64,000 bases of DNA from Turnera subulata. Lineage: Eukaryota; Streptophyta; Magnoliopsida; Malpighiales; Passifloraceae. Positions within the stretch are counted from its first letter, which is position 1. Every line of letters starts with the position of its first letter. The position numbers and the translations under genes are program-made. The notes under the pieces were generated by a model. It was not told where the DNA came from and did not search any database. It worked only from the letters and a program-made list of their open reading frames with translations. Below are positions 55,171-64,000 of this stretch, one piece after another. Where the stretch lies: contig JAKUCV010000190.1 in assembly GCA_028386065.3 (NCBI GenBank), positions 132,798 to 196,797 on the forward strand, in the 5' to 3' direction.

Positions 55171-56855
55171 TGTAGGCCCAGTTTGGCTAAGAGAGGGGCA
55201 GGGGGATGAATTAGTCCTTTTTTTGATTAAGCACTAATTTGGCACGGCTGATGCCAAATCTTTCCTGGACTTGAAACTGGAGATTATGAACAATTATGAA
55301 CACACTAAAGTGTACTTGAGAGAGGAATTAGAGAAGCTTGCATAAAGGATTTATAGTGGTTCGCCATAAAGGACTACCTCCACTACTCAAGGAATCCACT
55401 TTGAGATTTCTAACCTTCACTATACCGTGGTTTTTACGGGTTCAACCACAACCTTTTACAACCTTTTTTCTAGGCTATGCTTAAACCTATCACTCACCAC
55501 AAACCTTCCCGGTTTGTTGAATTCCACCTTAGCTGAACAAATCCCAAGTTCCCATTAAGATGTGTATCACTCACAATAAGGAATCTTCAATGACCAAGTC
55601 AAGAAGATGTAAAATAAAGCTCAATACGTTAGCCTTAAAGATAGCATTCAATTTAGGCTCTTCTGGAGAACTGCAAGTATAACTCAGCTAGTATACTGTC
55701 AAGACTTCGTAATAGCAGCTCTGAGTTCAGTTCTTCAATCATTCTTCAATTTATAGAGGCTGGAAAAGTGGGAGCATCATCATCGAACGACTAGTTGTCA
55801 CTTTTTGCTACCTCGGGATTCGGCATCGTTAGCGCCAAATAGTCAATCTGTCAGTTTCTAGAAAGTGGTCTGCACCAGCTGAGCTAACACCTAGGTTTGA
55901 TTCTTCAAGGTTGGACTGAATCGAATATAGTCATTGAGAGAGCATTGTAGTCCTTTAAACGAACACCTGCAGAGTAGAAAGAAGCCAACTTGCAGGTTTT
56001 ATGCACTTAGGAGCGCCTACAACAAGTGGCCTCAAGGTGCAAGAAAGTCAGCACAGGCTTAGCCGACACCTAGGTTTGGAGATCCTAGGTCGATCAGATT
56101 TGAATCTATCCGTTGTGAAACCTGCCCAGATCTTTAGTTAAACATTTTTTGAGTTGATTCATACTAGGTCTCAAGTTTATAGAGTTAGGGAGCATCTTCA
56201 ACAAGTGGTCCCAAAATACAAGATGATCAGCACATGCTGGACAGACATCTAGGTTTGATGATCCTAGGTTTGTCAGATTCAGATCCATTCATTATGAAAC
56301 CTGCCCAGATCCCTAGCCCAACATTTTCTTAGTTAAACGAAGCTAGGTTCCAGGTTTGTAGTTCATAGGAGAGCCTTTAACAACTGGCTCAAAGTTTCAA
56401 GAAAATCAGCACAAGTTGGATAGATACCTAGGTTTGATGGTCCTAGGTGTGGGCTAAATCGAGATGAATCTTTCTAACTCCTATCCAGATCAGTAGATAA
56501 ATATTTTCTAAGCTAAATCATGCTAGATTTCTGGTTCATAGGATATAGGAACATCTCCAACATTTGCCTCAAAGTTGTAAGAAAACCATTATGGTCCATG
56601 GGCATGAAAGAGACTTAAACTCAATAAAATAATACTACTAGCACATATACCAATCCCACTAACCTCAAACCTTAAAAAATCTGATTACAATATTTAATTC
56701 AAGGGTTTGAGTGATGGATTAAAATATTCATAAACCTAGTTTGTCATTAATCAAAATCAATTAAGCACATGGTTAGGTAGTTAGATTAAATCATTAATTA
56801 GCACTAATCGGCTAATTAATTAATCACTAATGCATATATTAATTACCATAACCCA
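55171..56855 (-). repeat. 3' LTR of a SIRE-like Copia element
   Basis: Plus-strand bounds TGTAGGCCCAG...TAACCCA. On the minus strand it directly follows a polypurine tract caaaaagggggagaatat (56856-56874), preceded by tttgtcatcat, typical of SIRE. The body contains repeated phrases about cctaggtttg (55,900-56,450). Confidence 0.72.
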
Positions 56856-58090
56856 ATATTCTCCCCCTTTTTGATGATGACAAACATATATGAAAAAAAC
56901 AAGTATGTGAGAGTTTAAAATGATTAAAGATTTAAGATCCTCCTCAATCTATGAATCTCCCTCTTAATCTATGCTCCCCCTATCTTAAAGCTTTTTCCTG
57001 AATAAGTATAAATCATTCGAGGAACAGAGATAAGTTAGAGCAATAATCACAACTAAATGATATCAATAGCAAGAATCAACCATAATGTAAGCACAAGTTG
57101 ATATCGATAAGCATTCAATCATTGTGTGTTTTTCACACACTCTAACTTTTCTCCCCCTTTTGGCATCACCAAAAATATGCACAAGAGAAGAAAAGATCAT
57201 AATCCTGCAGAAAGATTAACCAATAAACTGCAACAAGGTAGTACAAATAACATTGATATAAAACATAAGCACTTCAGTAGATAACCAAGCTATCTTTGAA
57301 GTATCACTCATTTTTCCCATATTAACGACTAATTAATGGGAATATGACACTTACTTTGAATGAATGAAATTTTAAATTAGTAACTGCAGGTTAGTGGGAA
57401 TAAGTAGGGAAAGTGGGTTAAGTGTAATAACTAGAGGTTTAGAATCTGGGTAATGGAAGAGAGAAAAACCTGGTGGATAATAATGAGTTGCCATGCTTGG
57501 GGCTTTTTTTCTGACAAGCCGCTCTAGGTTCCACCTTTCTAGGATCCATGTCCTCCAACTTTTCTCTTCATCTCCCCACGTTTTCTTCAACCTATATTTC
57601 TTCTTCCTTTTGCTCAGCTTTTCACACTTTCCCATAAAACTTTAACAGCTAGTTTCCTTCCAACCGAGTCCACACTCTTTCTTCAAACCAAATTTTTGTT
57701 TTTTTTTTTTCAGAAACCATAGCACTTGCTTATTTTCACCCAACAATTTCTATCACTCCTATGCACTTTCCTTTTTCCTAACTCTTTTAGCATGCTCGAT
57801 TGATGGTCATTAAATCCCTCTTGCAAAGTTGCATCCTTTCACCGAAATCACATCCTTCCATCTCAAGACATCTTTCTTTTCCAGAAATCATGGACCATGC
57901 CTAGTTTGCACGCAACGAAATCTTCCAGTCCCTTCTTCACCGCTTTTTCTTTTTTTCTTTGGAATGCTTTATTGATGATCATATGAGTACTTTTCTTTGA
58001 CTTATCATCTCAACCCAAAATTATGCCTAGTGATGTGTGAATGTGATGCATGCTGCAGCAAAAAATTAAGGAAAAACACCACCTGGTGCA
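56856..58090 (-). other. 3' internal non-coding region of the SIRE-like element
   Basis: Between the end of pol and the LTR. Contains a second purine tract gccaaaagggggagaaaag (about 57146-57166, minus). SIRE elements often have an envelope-like ORF here; I see none intact. Confidence 0.5.
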
Positions 58091-58530
58091 TTAATCAATT
58101 TGAGGAGAATCGCACATGCCAAGTTTCAACCAAATCTTGTTGAACCAGTCCTCCTTCAAAGGCTTTGTAAATATATCTGCCAATTGACTCTTGGTCTTGA
58201 CAAAATCAAGCATTATATTCTTCTTAAGCACATAATCTCAAATAAAGTGATGCCAAATTTCAATGTGTTTAGTTCTTCTATGTTGAACCGAATTCTCAGT
58301 GGGGTTAATGGCACTTGAACTATCACAGAAAATTGGCACACTATTAAAGGTTAAATTAAAATCAAGCAATGTTTGTTTCATCCAAAGGATTTGTGCACAA
58401 CAAGAACCAGCAGCCACATATTCGGCTTCAGTGGTGGATGTTGACACAAAATTTTGTTTCTTACTTGCCCATGAAACAAGAGCTTGACCAAGGAATTGAT
58501 ATGTACCACTGGTGCTTTTTCGATCAAGAA
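58091..58530 (-). pseudogene. SIRE-like Copia pol, RNase H C-terminal fragment
   Basis: Minus-strand reading: DRKSTSGTYQFLGQALVSWA, SKKQNFVSTSTTEAEYVAAG, SCCAQILWMKQTL, IFCDSSSAIN, RTKHIEIWHHFI, then an LADIFTKPL-type end. The domain is cut at 58530 by insertion of the next Copia element; the remainder would lie beyond the window. Confidence 0.88.
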
Positions 58531-59600
58531 TGTGTAAGTATCCGGTTCATGCAATTGACAATCAAAAGCACAAATACAACATGTATGCGCAGCGGAAATA
58601 CCGGATACACATGGAGGATCCATGTGAAGGGAGCTAAACCGAATAACAATTGTTACATACCTTGTTCGGTTGAGGTCTTTCACCCAACTGTAGAACCGAA
58701 TCAGCTAGAGCCAGACAAAGGCCTCGCCCCTCTACGGTATCCACACGAACCGTTGTAACCGGTTGAAGAACGTCTCACGACTTCAACCCGAGCTCTCCCG
58801 AACTGGTGTGCTAGCAACAGGTTTCCGGGAGCTTTTATTTTAGGTGTTTAGTATTCTTCCTTCTTTCACAAAGAAGAAGAAGCTAGTGTGTATGTGTTTT
58901 TACTCTGAAAAACTCAAACAAGCAAGAGAAGAGCAAGAGAGTGATCTGATCACAAAGGTACTCTACCTTTTTCTTTTCATAATGCATAAGTGATAAGGCT
59001 AATGGCCAACACTAGGCCCCAAAGACCATGACCCTCATTATCTTGTCTCCACTAATGCATAATCAGATAACACACCACCACACCACTAACTCTGGTCAAT
59101 AATTCAGATCATTATTGTACCAAAACGACCCTGATCCAACCACGGTCCAACCGCGGTCCAACCATGGTCCAACCACGGTTCAACCACTTGCTCGAATCAA
59201 CGGTTGTATGTGTGTGACCCTGTAGGCACTTGTACGTTCGGCAATAATCGTAAAATCTCATTTCACAATTATAAGCAAAGAGCGGCGTCTAGCAACACAT
59301 CATTGCCACCCGAACGACAAGATCAATACTGATTCCACGTGCCTCGGAACATGTCAACGTCCCTTCGTCCCATTATCAAGATTAAACACGAGACATGGAA
59401 TATGTCAATCTCGCATATGTTTAATCTCGGTTTCTTGATCCTCGAGTTAACCGGTAAAAACGGATACCAATGATATCATATATCATTATCCGAGCATGGC
59501 CATGCATTTACGGTTCAACTCTATCAAGAAACACTCCGATAATATACCCGTTATATGGGTTGGACGAATCCCCTCTGGATCATACAAAACCCACTACACA
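58531..59600 (-). repeat. 3' LTR of the second Copia element
   Basis: 1,070 bp. Plus-strand start TGTGTAAGTATCC and end CCCACTACACA give inverted TGTGTA/TACACA termini. It interrupts the RNase H codons of the SIRE-like element. The 5' LTR is outside the window. Confidence 0.72.
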
Positions 59601-59655
59601 CTCATCATATGCCCAATGATTACCCTTACGTCTATCCAGTTACGGATGACCAGGA

Positions 59656-60620
59656 NNNNNNNNNNNNNNNNNNNNNNNNNNNNNNNNNNNNNNNNNNNNN
59701 NNNNNNNNNNNNNNNNNNNNNNNNNNNNNNNNNNNNNNNNNNNNNNNNNNNNNNNNNNNNNNNNNNNNNNNNNNNNNNNNNNNNNNNNNNNNNNNNNNNN
59801 NNNNNNNNNNNNNNNNNNNNNNNNNNNNNNNNNNNNNNNNNNNNNNNNNNNNNNNNNNNNNNNNNNNNNNNNNNNNNNNNNNNNNNNNNNNNNNNNNNNN
59901 NNNNNNNNNNNNNNNNNNNNNNNNNNNNNNNNNNNNNNNNNNNNNNNNNNNNNNNNNNNNNNNNNNNNNNNNNNNNNNNNNNNNNNNNNNNNNNNNNNNN
60001 NNNNNNNNNNNNNNNNNNNNNNNNNNNNNNNNNNNNNNNNNNNNNNNNNNNNNNNNNNNNNNNNNNNNNNNNNNNNNNNNNNNNNNNNNNNNNNNNNNNN
60101 NNNNNNNNNNNNNNNNNNNNNNNNNNNNNNNNNNNNNNNNNNNNNNNNNNNNNNNNNNNNNNNNNNNNNNNNNNNNNNNNNNNNNNNNNNNNNNNNNNNN
60201 NNNNNNNNNNNNNNNNNNNNNNNNNNNNNNNNNNNNNNNNNNNNNNNNNNNNNNNNNNNNNNNNNNNNNNNNNNNNNNNNNNNNNNNNNNNNNNNNNNNN
60301 NNNNNNNNNNNNNNNNNNNNNNNNNNNNNNNNNNNNNNNNNNNNNNNNNNNNNNNNNNNNNNNNNNNNNNNNNNNNNNNNNNNNNNNNNNNNNNNNNNNN
60401 NNNNNNNNNNNNNNNNNNNNNNNNNNNNNNNNNNNNNNNNNNNNNNNNNNNNNNNNNNNNNNNNNNNNNNNNNNNNNNNNNNNNNNNNNNNNNNNNNNNN
60501 NNNNNNNNNNNNNNNNNNNNNNNNNNNNNNNNNNNNNNNNNNNNNNNNNNNNNNNNNNNNNNNNNNNNNNNNNNNNNNNNNNNNNNNNNNNNNNNNNNNN
60601 NNNNNNNNNNNNNNNNNNNN
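59656..60620. other. Assembly gap (965 N)
   Basis: A run of N inside the Copia pol region, removing the end of RT and RNase H. Frames reported across it are meaningless. Confidence 0.99.
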
Positions 60621-61993
60621 TCTTTGATTACATCATTAAAACGAAGATTCCAACTCCTAGAAGCTTGCTTCAATCCATAAATGGATCTCTGCAACTTGCA
60701 TACCATATTGGCATTCTCTGGATTGACAAAACCTTCAGGCTGTGTCATGTACACATCCTCTAAAAGATTCCCGTTAAGGAAGGCGGTTTTGACATCCATT
60801 TGCCATATCTCATAATCATCGTATGCCGCTATAGCCAACAGAATCCGGATGGATTTAACCATGGCAACCGGTGAGAAAGTTTCATCATAGTCAATACCAT
60901 GAACTTGCTTGAAACCTTTCGCAACCAATCGCCCTTTATAGGTAATCACATTACCATCCATGTCGGTCTTTCTCTTAAAGACCCATTTGCACCCAATGGG
61001 TTTTACCCCTTCGGGTGGATTAACCAAGGTCTATACCTTATTTTTGTACATGGATTCCATTTCCGAATTCATGGCCTCTAGCCACTGCTCAGAGTCCGGA
61101 CCCGTAATGGCCTGCTGATAGGAAGTGGGCTCATCCTCATCTATGAGCATCACGTCTCCAACATGAGTCATGAGAAATCCATATCTCTCAGGCTCATACC
61201 GAGTCCTATCCGACCTATGCGGTCCATGTGTTACAGGCACAGGAATCTCATCCACAACTTCTTGTGGTTCCTCCCCTTGTTCCATCTCAGCCTCTATCTC
61301 TCGAACTTCTTCGAGTTCTACTTTCCTCCTACTGATTCTTCTAGAAATAAATTCTCTTTCTAGAAAAATAGCAGTCCGAGCCACAAACACTTTGTGCTCT
61401 AAAGGATTATAGAAATAATACCCTTTCGTTTCCTTAGGGTATCCTACAAAGAGGCACTTGTCGGATTTAGGGCCGAGTTTATCCGAAGCTTCACGTCTTA
61501 CGTAAGCCTCACAACCCCAAATTCTCATAAAAGAAAAATTAGGACGCTTCCCAGTCCATATCTCATATGGTGTCTTTTCGACGGATTTAGATGGAACACG
61601 GTTTAGTGTAAAAGCTGCACTCAATAATGCATGTCCCCAAAACAAAGGAGGAAGGTCAGCTTGACTCATCATCGAACGAACCATGTCCAACAAGGTTCTA
61701 TTCCTCCTTTCGGATACACCATTCCATTGAGGCGTACCCGGCAGAGTGAGCTGTGATACTATACCACACTCTTTTAGATGATCAAGGAATTCTCGGTCTA
61801 AGTATTCACCTCCTCGATCTGATCGAAGCATCTTAATACTTTTACCGAGTTGATTTTGTACTTCATTCTTGAATTCTTTGAACTTTTCAAAGGATTCTGA
61901 CTTGTGTCTCATTAGATACACATAGCCATATCTACTGAAATCGTCAGTAAATGTATTGAAGTATGAAAAACCACCTCTAGCCAGTTTGGACAT
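60621..61993 (-). pseudogene. Copia integrase and reverse transcriptase (partial)
   Basis: From 61993: integrase core with FTDDFSRYGYVYLM, RSDRGGEYLDREF and NGVSERRNRTLLDMVRSMM (D, D, E pattern present with the upstream part), FWGHALLSAAFTLNRVPSK, and GCEAYV. Then the linker, a TAG stop where Trp is expected (about 61033), and RT: GCKWVFKRKTDMDGN, YKGRLVAKGFKQVHGIDYDE, TFSPVAMVKSIRILLAIAA, DVKTAFLNGNL, YGLKQASRSWN up to the gap. The YVDD motif falls in the gap. Confidence 0.9.
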
Positions 61994-62022
61994 AGGTCCG
62001 CATACATCACTATGTATAAGAC

Positions 62023-62700
62023 CTAATAAGTCTGATGCTCCTCACCCTTACCGGTAAAAGGAGCCTTCGTCATTTTGCCTAACAAACACGACTCACACGT
62101 CTCAAATGATTCATAATCAAATGAGTCTAAAAGTCCATCTTTATGGAGTTTGGATATACGAGTCTCGTTTATATGGCCTAAACGACAATGCCAAAGGTAT
62201 TTTTCATTAGAATCATTCGTTCTAACCTTCTTCGTGTTAACGTTATAAATTGCGGTTTCTAGGTTTAGAACATACAAACCATTGCTCAAATATGCACCAC
62301 CATAATATACATCATTGAAATAAATAGAACAACAATTGTCCTTTATTATAAATGAAAATCCTTTCTTGTCAAGACAAGATACAGAAATCAGATTCCTGCT
62401 AATGGTTGGTACATAATAGCAATCGTCTAGTTCCAAAACTAAACCACTCGGTAAGGATAGATAGTAAGTTCCTACGGCTAATGCAACAACTCTTGCTCCA
62501 TTTCCCACACGTAGGTCTATCTCACCCTTAGCCAATCTCTTACTCTTTCTTAGTTCATGCACATTTACACAAATGTGAGAACCACATCTGGTATCTAATA
62601 CCCATGATGCAGAGATAGAGATATTCGCTTCTATAACAAACATACCTGAAGTGGAAGTCTCACTTCCCTTCTTCTTCTTCAACTCTTGAAGATAAACCAG
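62023..62700 (-). pseudogene. Copia zinc knuckle end, protease and pre-integrase
   Basis: Follows a TGA in the knuckle. Protease SWVLDTRCGSHIC has Arg where the catalytic Asp-Thr-Gly triad needs Gly. Then a LISVSCLDKKGFSF-type segment, GAG-pre-integrase LWHCRLGHINETRISKLHKD and the integrase zinc-finger end CESCLLGKMTKAPF. A one-base frameshift near 62042 separates it from the integrase core. Confidence 0.88.
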
Positions 62701-63486
62701 GCAGTTCCGTCTTCAATGGCCAGACTTCTTGCAATGGAAGCATTCGTCTTCCTTTGCAATACCACCTTTAGGTTTCAGCATTTGTGAAGAAGATGCACCA
62801 AACTTTTTGGTGGATTTCTTCATCTTAGCTTTACCCTTTCCTTTGTCACCTCCAAGCATCAATATGCTATTGGATTTACTTGCCTTCATTTGTTGCTCAG
62901 CTGTTCCCAACATGTTGAGCAACTCGGACAAGGACTTGTCAAGATGGTTCATATTGAAGTTCATGACAAATTGACCGTAGCTATCAGGCAACGATTGCAG
63001 TGCTAGGTCAACAGCTAATTCCTTCTGCAAAGGAAACCCTAGACCCTCAAGGCTTTCGATGTATCTAATCATCTTAAGCACATGAGGTCTGACGGGAGAT
63101 ATTTCAGCCATTCTGCATTGGAACAATGCCTTAGAGGTCTCGTACCTCTCATGCCTTGCTTGCTCCTCAAAGAGCATCTTAAGGTGTTCGATCATATCGA
63201 ACGCCCCCATGTTCTCATGTTGCTTCTGAAGCTCAGAGTCCATGGTGACCAGCATTAGGCAAGCAATGTCCAATGCATCATCTAGATGCTTCTTGTAAGC
63301 ATCCCTTTCTGCCCTTGGTGCACTAGGCGCCGGTTCACTCGGAACGGGCCCTTCGAGGACATACAATTTCTTTTCTTGTTTGAGGACAATCCTCAAGTTA
63401 CGATACCATTTCAGGAAGTTATTCCCGTTTAACTTTTCCTTCTCAAGGACCGATCGCAGTGACAATGTGCTAGTGTTTTGTGCCAT
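62701..63486 (-). pseudogene. Copia Gag with a stop in the zinc knuckle
   Basis: Starts MAQNTSTLSLRSVLEKEKLN, then GNNFLKWYRNLRIVLKQEKK, the TNT1-94-like Gag common in plants. UBN2 core continues (FEEQARHERYETSKALFQCR, LALQSLPDSYGQFVMNF), then a Lys-rich segment and the knuckle CFHCKKSGH followed by TGA and RRNC, so the only missing knuckle position is the residue replaced by the stop. Confidence 0.9.
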
Positions 63487-64000
63487 GGATACTCTACAAC
63501 AATGATCAACTCACACAAATAAGAGTCATGCATACAAATACATTTAACAAGGAATTCTATTAAATGTGCTCCTACTACATAAATCAAGACAATTATATAA
63601 GTAGGCCAAGATCCATATTTCACTACAACATATGTCAGCTTTGGCTGATCGCATATATCAATAGTTATTTAGGTAGACAACTCTTGTCAATTACATCTCA
63701 TGTAACTCTTGGATAGTTGAGTGAACAACACTTTGTTCAAGTCTATCTCATAGACTTAGCTCAACTCCTTGCCTCTAAGTCCTTAATCCTATTAAGATGA
63801 CCTAGTTAAGTTCAACACCACAATAAGCAGTTCCGATATTACAATTATCGCGTCGCACCTTGCTAAGATAAACAAAGGCACCTTGCTTTGGCAAAACCTA
63901 CCATTTGTTGATCGAAGCAATGATGAGTGCTTACCATGGAAGGCAACTAAGAACTTAATATTTTCATCAACATATAATTCCTACACATCACATGCTTGTT
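63487..64000 (-). other. 5' leader of the second Copia element
   Basis: Untranslated sequence upstream of gag. No primer-binding site or LTR end is seen before the window stops, so the 5' LTR lies beyond 64000. Confidence 0.55.

Noticed and set aside
59496..61027. Long ORFs across the N run
   Set aside because: They are artefacts of translating N; only the ends flanking the gap carry information.

Overview
The window is plant nuclear DNA, almost certainly from a eudicot. It carries SIRE-like Copia, Tat/Ogre-like and other Gypsy LTR retrotransposons, a plant Helitron, long-TIR Mutator-like elements, hAT and CACTA pieces, and a decayed BAHD acyltransferase. No intact ordinary host gene is visible. 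It reads as a transposon-dense, probably heterochromatic or pericentromeric-like block built by nested insertions. Many insertions can be bounded by target-site duplications (TSDs) read directly from the sequence.

Layout. 1-2.7 kb: unassigned DNA with one LTR-like piece. 2.7-7.35 and 18.64-19.49 kb: an old LTR element with two minisatellites, split by a Gypsy solo LTR (7350-18636, TSD GCCCA). That solo LTR is itself split by an 8.07-kb non-autonomous Copia-type element (7502-15573, TSD ATTTT). 21.1-26.4 kb: a long-TIR element holding a 225-bp hAT MITE, an AT-rich minisatellite and another Gypsy solo LTR (22189-26058, TSD AATCC). 26.9-28.3 kb: BAHD pseudogene. 29.5-36.9 kb: a broken Tat-type Gypsy element on the minus strand, with a foldback MULE in its LTR. 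36.9-45.0 kb: a LINE ORF1 remnant split by a 7.5-kb hAT-bounded insertion that contains a decayed Helitron, which in turn contains a MULE. 45.2-46.5 kb: CACTA end with transposase-associated remnant. 47.1-54.9 kb: an inverted-repeat element containing a 6.9-kb non-autonomous Gypsy element (47370-54273, TSD ATAAC). 55.2-64 kb: a SIRE-like Copia 3' end split by a second Copia element that runs off the window and contains a 965-base assembly gap.

Two signals stand out. First, the non-autonomous Copia-type element and the non-autonomous Gypsy element both carry, antisense to the element, a 227-codon ORF of the same family. The proteins align without gaps at about 65% identity, and in one 20-codon block all 12 nucleotide differences are synonymous. 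The C-terminal half looks like the start of a LINE AP-endonuclease domain. Each copy has its own upstream TATA box. Second, the Copia-type element contains 26 paired copies of a 12-bp palindrome (AACATCGATGTT), always 8-10 bp apart, in arrays upstream of its LTR promoter and of an internal promoter. The stems are constant and the loops variable. Together they suggest that these pol-less elements carry their own antisense gene and a dedicated palindrome-based regulatory or RNA-structure system. That interpretation is inference.
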